Source of the DNA: Alkalihalobacillus trypoxylicola
GTDB taxonomy: Bacteria > Bacillota > Bacilli > Bacillales > Bacillaceae_D
Assembly (NCBI RefSeq): GCF_001590785.1
Contig: NZ_LTAO01000010.1
Span: 1-46,840, forward strand
Length of the DNA stretch: 46,840 nucleotides
Direction: 5' to 3'
Shown: in pieces, positions 36,376-45,853 of the stretch
Layout of the letters: the number at the start of each line of letters is the position of its first letter
Numbering within the stretch: the first letter of the stretch is position 1
Program-made: the position numbers and the translations under genes
The notes under the pieces: generated by a model
Seen by the model: the letters and a program-made list of their open reading frames with translations, nothing else
The model's database searches: none
What the model was told of the DNA's origin: nothing

Positions 36376-37044
36376 ATGAATCAAGGTTTAATAAGTGGGT
36401 TTATTATAGCCTTTTACAAATTCGGGGAATACTTTGTATTACTTCTCTATCTTAACTTTTTGTGGATTTGCTTTACATTATTAGGTGGGGTTGTCTTTGG
36501 TTGGGCTCCGAGTACGGTAGCTGTTTTAGGAGTACTAAGAGAGAAGCTGATGGACAGAGATCCTAAAGTGTTCTCTAAGTTTTGGCAAACATATAAACAA
36601 GAGTTTTTAAAAGCCAATGGGTTCGGTATTCTTCTGTTAATTGCTGCGTATATGCTATTTGTTAATATTCGCTTTTTTTCAGTAGAGTCAGCCTTTATCT
36701 TTGTATTTGTTCGATATGCAATGATTGCAATTATGGTTTTAGTAGGTCTCATGACATTGTATGTGTTCCCTTTAATGGTTCAATATGAAACAAAGCTATT
36801 GCGGCACATACAGAATGCAATGTTTATGGTTGTGTATAAACCAATTCGGACGATTTTTACGGTTATTGCATGTGTGGTGGTTTCACAAATACTATATATT
36901 TTCCCAATCTTTATTCCTTTCTTTGGTATTAGTTTATTCGCACTTGTCATTATGTGGACGACGTACTACACTTTTTTACAGGTAGAGAAAAAACAACAGG
37001 CTATTTTAGAATTAGAACAAGAATCTCAAACGAATGTACAATAA
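36376..37044 (+). CDS. YesL-family membrane protein (DUF624)
   Basis: The 222-residue protein has about five membrane helices and DUF624 features: FWICFTLLGG-type LNFLWICFTLLGG near residue 35, GWAPSTVAV, and FWQTYKQEFLKAN. YesL proteins are commonly adjacent to SBP-LplB-YtcP transporters for oligosaccharides; their role is unknown. The ribosome binding site is GAGGAGAGGATCATC. A hairpin ends the transcript at 37052. Confidence 0.86.
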   Translation: MNQGLISGFIIAFYKFGEYFVLLLYLNFLWICFTLLGGVVFGWAPSTVAVLGVLREKLMDRDPKVFSKFWQTYKQEFLKANGFGILLLIAAYMLFVNIRFFSVESAFIFVFVRYAMIAIMVLVGLMTLYVFPLMVQYETKLLRHIQNAMFMVVYKPIRTIFTVIACVVVSQILYIFPIFIPFFGISLFALVIMWTTYYTFLQVEKKQQAILELEQESQTNVQ

Positions 37045-37051
37045 AGAAGCT

Positions 37052-37087
37052 AGGACCAACTTCTTATAAGAAAGATGGTCCTTTTTG
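37052..37087 (+). terminator. Terminator of the YesL gene
   Basis: AGGACCA (37052-37058) pairs with TGGTCCT (37076-37082), with an inner TTCTT/AAGAA pairing, followed by T residues. Confidence 0.78.
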
Positions 37088-37236
37088 TTGCTTTTTATAA
37101 GAAATCATTGCTTTGCAAAAAAGTGTTAAAGAATGAAAAAGTGTTAAAAACCGTGTGGAAACAGCGTTATCTCAATACATTCAGCTATTTTTTCTTTTTT
37201 AATATTAAGGACAAAAAATGAATATTGCCGGAAAAA

Positions 37237-37290
37237 TGTAAGCGTTTTATATTAGAGTCAGTGATAGCGACCAAACATGATTTGGTTATC
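37237..37290. promoter_or_regulatory. cre-like motif and inverted repeat before the SBP gene
   Basis: TGTAAGCGTTTTAT (37237-37250) resembles a cre site except for the last two bases. Downstream, ACCAAA (37270-37275) and TTTGGT (37281-37286), flanked by GATA and TATC, form a palindrome that could be the operator of the adjacent regulator. Confidence 0.4.
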
Positions 37291-37331
37291 TTCACTGGAG
37301 AATAAATGATTATATAAGGGGGAATTGCAAA

Positions 37332-38873
37332 GTGAAAGCAAATTTATCACGATACTTGGGAGGACCATTTTTGGTTTTAGCTTTAGTTGTCGCATTAGCA
37401 GCATGTAGCGATGATTCTAGTTCTGAAACAGGTAATAATGGTGATTCAGAAGGCGAAGAAGAGAGAATGTCTGTAACCATTATGGCACCATCATTCTCAC
37501 CAACACCAATTGAAAGTGGAAGTCCAGCATTAGAAGCCATTGAAGATTATACAAATATGGACATTAACTTACAGTTAGTTGCGAATGCAAACTATGAAGA
37601 TCGTTTTAATGTAACATTAGCTTCTAACGATTTGCCTCACATTATTGTTGCAAACAAAGAACCAAGCTTTATTAATGCAGCAAGGGATGGAGCATTTTGG
37701 GATTTAACGGATTATTTAGATGACTATGAGCACTTAAGTCAAGCTAATGATATTGTTTTAAATAATACAACGATTGACGGCCGAATTTATGGAGTTTATC
37801 GTGCAAGACCTCTAGGAAGAAATGCAATGACTATCAATACAGAGTGGTTAGATAATTTAGGATTAGATTATCCTGAAACAATTGATGATTTCTATGAAGT
37901 ATTAAGAGCTTTTACTTATGATGACCCAGATGGTAATGGAGAAGATGATACTTACGGAATGGTTGTTTCTGAATGGGAAGGGCCATGGGATGTTATCCAA
38001 GTATGGATGGGAGTTCCTAATGAGTGGGGCTTTGATGAAAACGATGAATTAAAACCTGATTTCTTATTTGATGAGTACAAAGAGTCTTTAGAGTTCTTTA
38101 AAAAGTTATATGATGAAGGTTTAGTTAACCAAGACTTTGCTATTATGGATTCTGGTCAATGGTTTGACCCTATCGTCAATCAATCAGCTGGTGTAGTAGT
38201 CGATGTAGCTGACCAAGCAAACCGTCTACAAAACCGTATTACTGAAAACTACACAGAAGAAGATCAAATTTTAGATGTTATCGGAGCTGTATCAGGTTCT
38301 GATGGTGTTTTAAGAAATAAACCAACAGCTGGTTATAGTGGAATGCTTGCTATTTCGACTACGGCTGTTAAAACAGAAGATGAATTAAGACGAGTATTAA
38401 AATTCTTAAATGATTTAAATGATGAAGTACCACAAAACCTTGCTTATAACGGAGTAGAAGGAGTTCACCATGAGATTGTTGATGGAGAGCTTGTAATTAC
38501 TTCTCAAGAAGATGGTGGCGATTTATTTGATAGAGAAGTTCGTGACTTGAATCAATTCCAAATGGCGATTCCAGAAGAGAACTTCTTAATGCCAACTAAA
38601 ACAGCACTTCAAGACCGTGCGACAGAAGTTATTGAAGAAAACATGGATATTGTTGTTCCTAACCCAGCAGAACCATTAATCTCTCCTACTTACACTGAAA
38701 GAGGAACGCAATTAGACAACATCATTTCAGATGCTCGAATCAAATTTATCGTTGGTCAACTTGACGAAGCTGGATTTGATCAAGAAGTAGAAAGATGGTT
38801 TAGAGACGGCGGAGAGCAATATATTGCAGAAATTAATGAAGCGTATCAAGTTGCTCAAGATGCTCAAAATTGA
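37332..38873 (+). CDS. Extracellular solute-binding lipoprotein (LplA/YtcQ type)
   Basis: The 513-residue lipoprotein has lipobox LAAC (Cys at about 25), an acidic Ser/Gly linker and a family 1 binding-protein fold. Motifs of the LplA-like group include LPHIIVANK-type and the DPDGNGEDDTYG calcium-binding-like loop (about 199-210). It delivers an oligosaccharide to the two permeases that follow. The start is GTG after GGGGGAATTGCAAA. The ATPase is not encoded in the window, which is usual for this group, as such importers share a general MsmX-type ATPase. Confidence 0.92.
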   Translation: MKANLSRYLGGPFLVLALVVALAACSDDSSSETGNNGDSEGEEERMSVTIMAPSFSPTPIESGSPALEAIEDYTNMDINLQLVANANYEDRFNVTLASNDLPHIIVANKEPSFINAARDGAFWDLTDYLDDYEHLSQANDIVLNNTTIDGRIYGVYRARPLGRNAMTINTEWLDNLGLDYPETIDDFYEVLRAFTYDDPDGNGEDDTYGMVVSEWEGPWDVIQVWMGVPNEWGFDENDELKPDFLFDEYKESLEFFKKLYDEGLVNQDFAIMDSGQWFDPIVNQSAGVVVDVADQANRLQNRITENYTEEDQILDVIGAVSGSDGVLRNKPTAGYSGMLAISTTAVKTEDELRRVLKFLNDLNDEVPQNLAYNGVEGVHHEIVDGELVITSQEDGGDLFDREVRDLNQFQMAIPEENFLMPTKTALQDRATEVIEENMDIVVPNPAEPLISPTYTERGTQLDNIISDARIKFIVGQLDEAGFDQEVERWFRDGGEQYIAEINEAYQVAQDAQN

Positions 38874-38882
38874 GGTAATTCT

Positions 38883-38918
38883 GATGAAGCAGGTGGCTAA
38901 TCCCCCCTGCTTTTCATC
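38883..38918 (+). promoter_or_regulatory. Intercistronic hairpin after the SBP gene
   Basis: GATGAA/TTCATC (38883/38913) and GCAGG/CCTGC (38889/38906) form a stem between the binding-protein and permease genes. There is no T run, so it probably stabilises the upstream mRNA or causes partial termination. Confidence 0.55.
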
Positions 38919-38936
38919 ACAGAAAGGAGATATGAA

Positions 38937-39893
38937 ATGGCAAATTCTGAAGTAAATCCAAGCTCTCAGGACGTCATAAAAATCAAGAAAATATCAAAAT
39001 GGCAAATGATCAAAAGAGATAGGTGGTTATATTTCCTTCTATTACCTGGTCTCGTATGGTTTATTCTTTTTAAATATGTACCAATGTGGGGATCTCTTAT
39101 TGCCTTTCAAAACTACTCACCCTTTCTAGGATTCTGGGGTAGTGAATGGGTTGGCTTTGATCATTTTACAAGGTTGTTTGAAAATCCTGATTTTTATCGG
39201 GTTCTAAGAAATACATTGATGTTAGGACTTTATGAACTTGTTTTCGTGTTTCCAGCACCAATTATCTTGGCATTATTATTAAATGAAATTCGATTTAATC
39301 CATATAAAAGAACAATTCAGACGCTTATCTATATCCCGAACTTCCTTTCGTGGGTAATTGTTGCTTCTTTAACTTATGTATTTTTTACAACAAGTGGTGG
39401 AGTCGTTTTTACATTAATTCAAAGCATATTTGGGGTTTCAGTTAATATTCTAGGAGATCCAGATTGGTTCCGTACGATGATTATTGGACAGCAAATCTGG
39501 AAAGATGCAGGTTTCGGTACCATTATTTTCTTAGCAGCCTTAACGAGTGTGAGTAAAGAACAATATGAGGCAGCTATTGTGGATGGAGCCGGACGCTTTA
39601 GAAGAATGTGGCATGTAACACTACCTGCCATTCGCCATGTGGTTGTTATTATGTTGATTTTAAGAATGGGGAATTTCCTTGATCAAGGATTTCAGCAAAT
39701 TTACTTAATGACGAACGCCTTAAACCGATCAGTTGCCGATGTATTTGATGTTTATATTTATTTTACCGGTATTACACAAGGTGCGTTCAGTCATAGTACA
39801 GCAGTTGGTCTATTTAAAGGAGTAGTAGGGATCGTTTTAATTTTGTTAACTCGATACATTGCTAAGAAATTAGATCAAAATACGCTGTTTTAA
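38937..39893 (+). CDS. ABC transporter permease (LplB type)
   Basis: The 318-residue protein has six membrane helices and the EAA loop EQYEAAIVDGAGRFRRMWHV (about 203-222), which docks the shared ATPase. The N-terminus KRDRWLYFLLLPGLVWFILF is typical of LplB/YtcP-associated permeases. The start follows AAAGGAGATATGAA. It forms the channel with the next gene's product. Confidence 0.94.
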   Translation: MANSEVNPSSQDVIKIKKISKWQMIKRDRWLYFLLLPGLVWFILFKYVPMWGSLIAFQNYSPFLGFWGSEWVGFDHFTRLFENPDFYRVLRNTLMLGLYELVFVFPAPIILALLLNEIRFNPYKRTIQTLIYIPNFLSWVIVASLTYVFFTTSGGVVFTLIQSIFGVSVNILGDPDWFRTMIIGQQIWKDAGFGTIIFLAALTSVSKEQYEAAIVDGAGRFRRMWHVTLPAIRHVVVIMLILRMGNFLDQGFQQIYLMTNALNRSVADVFDVYIYFTGITQGAFSHSTAVGLFKGVVGIVLILLTRYIAKKLDQNTLF

Positions 39894-39920
39894 GAATTTG
39901 AGAATGGAGGTAAAAAGGGT

Positions 39921-40790
39921 ATGAAATCACATAATACACCAGCTGGTAGAGTCTTTGATGTTTTCAATCATATCATTTTAGCAATTATTGCCTTGACCAT
40001 GATTGTTCCTTTTCTATATGTATTTGCTGGTTCACTATCAACAGAGGCTGAATTAGCAAGAAGAGCCTTTTATATAATTCCAGAAACGTTTACTTTAAGT
40101 GCGTATGAGTATATTTTCTCTACTCCCACTTTTGTTCGAAGTATTGGTGTTTCAATATTAGTAACGGTAGCAGGAACCATTGTTAGTTTAAGTTTAACTC
40201 TGACTATGGGATATGCTCTGTCAAAAGCAAGAATTTTGGGACATTCTATTTTTATTTATTTAATTATTTTCACGATCATTTTCCAAGGTGGAATGATTCC
40301 GACATATATTTTAGTTCGTGATTTAGGACTACTTAACTCTTTATGGGCACTTATTTTACCTATTGCGATGAATCCAATGTGGCTCATACTTGTTATTTCC
40401 TTTTTCCGTACTCTTCCAAATGAACTAGAGGAAGCGGCAAGGATTGATGGGTGTACAGATATTGGCGTGTTTTGGAAGATAGCCCTACCACTTTCCAAAC
40501 CGATTATTGCAACGTTTACTCTTTTCTATGCCGTTCAATATTGGGGAGATTATTTTAATGCCCTCCTCTATATATCAGATAATGCGAAATATCCAGTCAT
40601 GCTGTTATTACAAAACATTATGACAATGGCAGATATGACCTTCGGTGAGGTAGATTCTCTTGTTGAGCAGCCGGATGAATCATTAAAGTTAGCCGTTATT
40701 GTTGTAGCGACTGTTCCAATTATGTGTGTGTATCCTTTCTTGCAAAAGCATTTTGCCAAAGGAATGTTGTTAGGTTCTGTAAAAGGTTAA
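39921..40790 (+). CDS. ABC transporter permease (YtcP type)
   Basis: The 289-residue second permease has six helices and the EAA loop NELEEAARIDGCTDIGVFWK (about 171-190). The C-terminal GMLLGSVKG is characteristic of the YtcP/LplC group. GGAGGTAAAAAGGGT precedes the ATG. It is 28 bases after the first permease gene and pairs with it. Confidence 0.94.
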   Translation: MKSHNTPAGRVFDVFNHIILAIIALTMIVPFLYVFAGSLSTEAELARRAFYIIPETFTLSAYEYIFSTPTFVRSIGVSILVTVAGTIVSLSLTLTMGYALSKARILGHSIFIYLIIFTIIFQGGMIPTYILVRDLGLLNSLWALILPIAMNPMWLILVISFFRTLPNELEEAARIDGCTDIGVFWKIALPLSKPIIATFTLFYAVQYWGDYFNALLYISDNAKYPVMLLLQNIMTMADMTFGEVDSLVEQPDESLKLAVIVVATVPIMCVYPFLQKHFAKGMLLGSVKG

Positions 40791-40870
40791 TCTTTGCTAT
40801 AACCGATAGAGTGTGCTGTGAAAAATCATTTTATAGCAAAATAGAATCGACTTCTGTGGGATTTGAGGAA

Positions 40871-40897
40871 AGAGCGCCCATGATTTTGAGGTGCTCT
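40871..40897 (+). other. Hairpin between ytcP-type and GH105 genes
   Basis: AGAGCGCC (40871-40878) pairs with GGTGCTCT (40890-40897), with one G-T pair. No T run follows. It lies in a 200-base gap and may be a partial terminator or an RNA-stability element. Confidence 0.4.
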
Positions 40898-40989
40898 CTA
40901 ATGCCTACGGAATAGTAAAAAAACTTTAGTATATATTTTATGCTTTTTTCTTATCTAGGAATGATTAAAAAACCATTTGGAGTGAGTAG

Positions 40990-43173
40990 ATGGAACCTTA
41001 TTTTCCTATTAATGAAAGTATTTATTCTAAATTAGAAAATAATGTGGAAGCGACTTTAGCAACCATTTCAAACCGATATATGGGAAGTAACCCTGCACAT
41101 CCTATTACTTACCGTGCTTTTCATACGGAAGGGTTTAAGCGATTAAAAGATTATCGATATGATTTCGCATTACAACAAAAATTCCCAGAATGTGAAGATG
41201 GACAATATGTGTATGCTTGGGCCAAATTATGGCAGGACACGGACGCCCCCTTAATGTTCGCAATAAATTGCTATGGACCTGCTGTTCTATATCTTAATGG
41301 AGAGCAGGTTTATCGTTCATCAATAGTGGAAGAGCTTGATCCTAAAAAAAGAATAGGACTTCGATTAACACTAATAAAAGGCTGGAACTTTTTTCTTCTT
41401 CGTTTTAGAAAGACTACTTCAGGAATTGGTGGCATTTTTGGAACCGGTTCATTTAAACGTCATCCTATGCACTTTTTATCCCCAACGAAAGAAAGAGAAG
41501 GACAAGAGGGCTGGGTCTTTACTGAACCTCTTGATCAACCTTTAGAAATACTTCCTACTGAAGAATCCGTAAGTCTGGCAAAAGAAAAATGGTTACCTAA
41601 GTTAAACCATCATGGCCAGGATCAAATGGTACATTTAGGAGATTGTTATCCAGGAATCAATGATGGATATGCAATTGCTTGGACAAAGCTTTCGGTTCAA
41701 GAGGTAGATGAAAAGCTATTCACGATCAAGGGTCAATCAAAAGGAGCCCTTTCTGTTTTTATTAATCATGAGAAGGTATGTTCTATAAAAGAAGTGGGTC
41801 ATTTTGAATTTCAAATATCTTTATCTTATGGGGATTATGAGCTTTTCGTCCAAAGCTATGCTTTAGAAGACGATTGGAATTTTAGTCTGCAACTTCCAGA
41901 AGAATTGTCTATCATAAGTCCGTTTCCTATTAAAGGAGCAATAGATTCTTGGGTGCTGACAGGACCTTTTAAAAGAGAAAAAGCACTCGATTTAAATAGT
42001 ATAAAGACTAAAGAAGCGTTAAAGGAAGGAATTGATGGGCCAGTCTATTATAAGCTTAATCAAAATCGACTAGTTGTCCGACCTTATTTAGAGAATTCTT
42101 TGTTTGGAAAATGGGATTATCCTTTAGGTGTCACTTTGTATGGGCTACTTCAAACAGGAAGAGTAATAAAAAGACAGGATATTATCGATTATGTGATTAA
42201 GCACATTGAAACTTCCACTTCTTTATACCGCTACTCCTTATGGGATAAAACTCAATATGGAGCAGCAGGAGTTAATAATCAATTATCGGCGATCGATAGC
42301 TTAGATGATTGTGGTTCTTTTGGTGCTACTATGCTTATTTCTAGTGAAGATGCAGAGATCACTGACAGTTCCTTGATAGCAAAGGATGTTGCCAATCATA
42401 TTACACATATTCAAGACCGATTAGAAGACGGGACACTTTATCGCCGTTTTGGAAGCGTTGATTTTATGAAGGATACACTTTGGTGTGATGACCTTTATAT
42501 GGGAACGTTCTTTTTAAGTCAATATTATAAGAAAACAAACGACCCAGTCTATCTAGAGGATGCCATTCATCAATTTATTAGTTATAAAAAATATATGTAT
42601 ATGTCAGATTTGAAGATTATGTCGCATGTATATGATTATAAATTTAATACAACCACTAATATACCATGGGGTAGAGGGAATGGTTGGGTTATTTTTTCGT
42701 TGGCCGAGCTATTATTAGTTTTACCTGAAAATCATAAAAAACGTCCAGAGCTTTTAAGCTTTTTCCGTGAACTTTCGGAAGGGTTTTTATCCTTGCAGGG
42801 TGAGAGTGGTATGTGGCACCAGGTACTAACCGATTTTGAATCTTATGAAGAAACTTCGTGCACCTCTATGTTCATTTATGCTTTTTCAAAAGGAATTCAA
42901 CAAGGATGGTATGAACAGCCGACCCCTTATGTACAATCCGTCTTTAAAAGCTGGAAAGCGATGGAGCAGATTTCAATTGATAAACTAGGTAATGTTTACG
43001 GAGTCTGCCAAGGTTCAGGCTATTCTTTTACAGGTGACTATTATAAGCATGATTTAACATGGATACTCAATGATACACACGGAACGGGAATTGTATTATT
43101 AGCGGGTATTGAAACGGTTCAATTACGAAGTTGGCTATTAGACAGAAGGGAAGGAATACTTTCAGAGCTCTGA
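40990..43173 (+). CDS. GH105-type glycoside hydrolase with N-terminal extension
   Basis: The last 350 residues match the GH105 unsaturated rhamnogalacturonyl/glucuronyl hydrolase group: DTLWCDDLYMGTFFLSQYYK, PWGRGNGWVIFSLAELL, SGMWHQVLTD and GTGIVLLAG, with the two conserved Asp residues of the (alpha/alpha)6 barrel apparently present in the DD pair and elsewhere. The first 370 residues are unlike the single-domain YteR/YesR (about 370 aa) and contain beta-rich segments such as GPAVLYLNGEQVYRS that resemble sugar-binding jelly rolls. There is no signal peptide, so it acts in the cytoplasm on imported oligosaccharides. A weak GGAGTGAG precedes the ATG. Confidence 0.85.
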   Translation: MEPYFPINESIYSKLENNVEATLATISNRYMGSNPAHPITYRAFHTEGFKRLKDYRYDFALQQKFPECEDGQYVYAWAKLWQDTDAPLMFAINCYGPAVLYLNGEQVYRSSIVEELDPKKRIGLRLTLIKGWNFFLLRFRKTTSGIGGIFGTGSFKRHPMHFLSPTKEREGQEGWVFTEPLDQPLEILPTEESVSLAKEKWLPKLNHHGQDQMVHLGDCYPGINDGYAIAWTKLSVQEVDEKLFTIKGQSKGALSVFINHEKVCSIKEVGHFEFQISLSYGDYELFVQSYALEDDWNFSLQLPEELSIISPFPIKGAIDSWVLTGPFKREKALDLNSIKTKEALKEGIDGPVYYKLNQNRLVVRPYLENSLFGKWDYPLGVTLYGLLQTGRVIKRQDIIDYVIKHIETSTSLYRYSLWDKTQYGAAGVNNQLSAIDSLDDCGSFGATMLISSEDAEITDSSLIAKDVANHITHIQDRLEDGTLYRRFGSVDFMKDTLWCDDLYMGTFFLSQYYKKTNDPVYLEDAIHQFISYKKYMYMSDLKIMSHVYDYKFNTTTNIPWGRGNGWVIFSLAELLLVLPENHKKRPELLSFFRELSEGFLSLQGESGMWHQVLTDFESYEETSCTSMFIYAFSKGIQQGWYEQPTPYVQSVFKSWKAMEQISIDKLGNVYGVCQGSGYSFTGDYYKHDLTWILNDTHGTGIVLLAGIETVQLRSWLLDRREGILSEL

Positions 43174-43222
43174 CTTATTTTTGACGAATTAATACTATAA
43201 AAGATTGAAAGTGGGTGTCATT

Positions 43223-45655
43223 TTGGAGCATTTAAAGAAATCGTTTATTAACCCATCGGAAGAATTTACTCCTATTCCTTTTTGGTTTTGGAACGATTAT
43301 TTAGAAAGTGATGAAATCCTTTCACAACTTCAAGATTTTTATGAAAAAGGCGTTACAGGATTTGTTCTTCATCCTAGAATTGGTATTCCGAAAGAAATTG
43401 GTTATTTATCCGAGAGATTTATGGAATTAGTATCTACTGCAATAAATGAGGCAGCTCGTTTAAATATGACGGTCATTTTATACGATGAAGGCATGTATCC
43501 ATCTGGCTCTGCTAATGGTCAGGTTGTACAAGAAAATCCACTATATGCAAGCAAGGGTCTTCAAATGCAGGAATATGCTTGTAAAGCCGGAGAAAATCAA
43601 ATTTCCCTTAGCATAGATAAAGGTGAAGAAATCGTATCTGTACAAGCGGTTGAAAAAGATAGTACAGGAAATATTAATATGGAACATTCTAAGGTTTTGA
43701 GCCCAAATCAAGAAAAAGTTCACTTTACTCCACCAAATGATTCTCAATGGTCTGTCTTAGTATTTAAACAAATTTTCTCAAAAGGAACTATCAGAGGAAT
43801 ACATTATGGACAGGATGACGGTGAAAAGTTCGCTCCTGCATCGGCAGATTTGTTAAAACCAGAAGCGGTAGAAGCCTATATACGACTTACTCATGAGGTA
43901 TATTATTCTAATTTGGAATCACATTTTGGTAATACGATCATTGCAATGTTTACCGATGAGCCAGATATGCTTGGGAGAAATTCACTACCTGGCCTGAAAC
44001 CATGGAGTGAACAATTTCTTTCCTACTATCTGGAGTCAGGCAATCGAGAAGAATACTTACCAGCATTATGGTTGGAAGTAGGTTCTCAAACGAGTGAAAT
44101 AAGAGAAAGCTATAGAAAAACCGTTAATAAACGATTAACAGAAACGTACTATAAGCCAATAAGTGAATGGTGTCATACCCATGGAATAGCCCTGACTGGA
44201 CATCCAGCTGCCAGTGATGATATTGGTCTTTTGAAATATTTTCAAATTCCAGGTCAGGATGTTGTCTGGAGGTGGGTAGCACCAGAGGATGAGTTAGCTA
44301 TAACAGGTCCTCACTCGACTGCAGGGAAATGTTCAGCTGATGCAGCTAGACACCACGGTAGAAGGCGTAATTTAAATGAAGTATTAGGTGTTTGTGGAAA
44401 AGACAATAGTTGGAATTTAAGTGCGGGAGATATGAAATGGTATTTTGACTGGCTTTTTATTCGTGGCGTTAATCTTATTTCCCCTCATGCTTTTTACTAT
44501 TCCGTTAATGAGAGAAGTAGAAGTCACGAAAGACCGCCGGATGTAGGGAGAAATAATAGTTGGTGGCCATTTTATAAGGAATTTGCTCAATATATAAAAA
44601 GAATGAGCTGGATGATGACCGATAGTGTAAACAGCGCAGATATCGCGATTTTATGTAGAGAAGATCATCTTCCTTGGATGTCAGCTAAGCCATTATATGA
44701 AAATCAGTTAGAATTTAATTACTTAGAAGAAGCACTTCTAATGGATGAAGTAAAATGGAGTAATGGCAAAATTCATATTCAAAAACAGACTTATTCTATT
44801 TTATTAATAGAAAAAGAATATTCGTTACAAGATAGATTGATTAAAAAGCTAGAAGATTTTATAAACGAGGGTGGGAAAGTTGTCTTAATAGATCATGACA
44901 TGAAGATACAAGGAGCTAATTATTGTACTCTTTCTAATATTGACGACTTACTTACTGTACTAACAAAAGGTAGGCATCAGCCTTTTCATGTATTTCCGAC
45001 TCACAAAGATCTTCGTGTAAGTCATGTACGTAAACATGAAACCTCTTTTTTTGTATTAGTAAATGAAGGGGAGGAAAGAATAGAAGGTTCTTTGTATTTA
45101 AACGAAACAGGTAAGGTCGAGCAATGGAACGCTTGGAAGGGTGAGATTTTAGAAGTAGGCGTTAATCAAGGTGAGGCATCAAACGAAGTTCCGTTTCTTT
45201 TAGAAAGAAGAGAGTCAATCATTTTTTCTGTAAATAATAGCTTAGAGTCATCCCAACGAAATCTTGAAGAGAAAGAAATACATGAGAAGCAGCAGAGAGC
45301 TCTAACGACGTGGGACATCAAAGGTTTTAAACAAAAAAGCTTACAATCTTGGACGGGTTGGGAAAATATGAAGTACTTCTCGGGGACAGTTCATTATGAG
45401 ACAAACTTTCATATGGAGGAATGTCAATCAGTGACTCTACATTTAGGCGAAGTATATGAAATTGCTAACGTTATTATTAATGGGAAGCACCTTTCTACCA
45501 AAATGTGGGCACCTTATACATTCGAAGTTCCTTCTTCCTATATTGAAAAAGGAGAAAACACCTTATTAGTGGAAGTTACAAATAGTAAAGCGAACGAAAT
45601 GGATCAAATAGCATTACCGTCAGGATTATTAGGACCTGTTACGATAGAATGGTAA
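43223..45655 (+). CDS. GH106-like glycoside hydrolase (rhamnosidase-like)
   Basis: The 810-residue protein begins with a TIM-barrel region carrying the group's PFWFWNDYL, GVTGFVLHPRIGIP and YDEGMYPSGSANG (about 92-104), and FTDEPDMLG; the acidic residues in DE and TDEP are candidate catalytic residues. A C-terminal beta-sandwich (about 700-810), with LGEVYEIANVIINGKHLSTK, resembles GH2-type sugar-binding domains. No signal peptide. The likely start is TTG at 43223 (GTGGGTG upstream); in-frame GTG 43211 and TTG 43205 are possible. The locus suggests alpha-L-rhamnoside cleavage (inference). Confidence 0.75.
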   Translation: MEHLKKSFINPSEEFTPIPFWFWNDYLESDEILSQLQDFYEKGVTGFVLHPRIGIPKEIGYLSERFMELVSTAINEAARLNMTVILYDEGMYPSGSANGQVVQENPLYASKGLQMQEYACKAGENQISLSIDKGEEIVSVQAVEKDSTGNINMEHSKVLSPNQEKVHFTPPNDSQWSVLVFKQIFSKGTIRGIHYGQDDGEKFAPASADLLKPEAVEAYIRLTHEVYYSNLESHFGNTIIAMFTDEPDMLGRNSLPGLKPWSEQFLSYYLESGNREEYLPALWLEVGSQTSEIRESYRKTVNKRLTETYYKPISEWCHTHGIALTGHPAASDDIGLLKYFQIPGQDVVWRWVAPEDELAITGPHSTAGKCSADAARHHGRRRNLNEVLGVCGKDNSWNLSAGDMKWYFDWLFIRGVNLISPHAFYYSVNERSRSHERPPDVGRNNSWWPFYKEFAQYIKRMSWMMTDSVNSADIAILCREDHLPWMSAKPLYENQLEFNYLEEALLMDEVKWSNGKIHIQKQTYSILLIEKEYSLQDRLIKKLEDFINEGGKVVLIDHDMKIQGANYCTLSNIDDLLTVLTKGRHQPFHVFPTHKDLRVSHVRKHETSFFVLVNEGEERIEGSLYLNETGKVEQWNAWKGEILEVGVNQGEASNEVPFLLERRESIIFSVNNSLESSQRNLEEKEIHEKQQRALTTWDIKGFKQKSLQSWTGWENMKYFSGTVHYETNFHMEECQSVTLHLGEVYEIANVIINGKHLSTKMWAPYTFEVPSSYIEKGENTLLVEVTNSKANEMDQIALPSGLLGPVTIEW

Positions 45656-45676
45656 TTTAAAATTCTAAATAAGAAG

Positions 45677-45717
45677 AACGTCCTTTAGAGTTTATAAACT
45701 CTATGGGACGTTTTTTT
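45677..45717 (+). terminator. Terminator of the carbohydrate locus
   Basis: A long stem pairs AACGTCC plus TAGAGTTTA with its complement ending GGGACGTT at 45712, followed by a run of T residues. Confidence 0.93.
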
Positions 45718-45853
45718 ATTATTATGTTGGTTAAATGAGGTCGATTAGTACTTTTATTTAATGAATTAGAATGAAATTTTATAGTAAAAGAGCCGTGTTT
45801 CTTCTAGTGATTTTTACATATTTTAATAGAAGTAGCTTGAGAGGAGTATGTAA

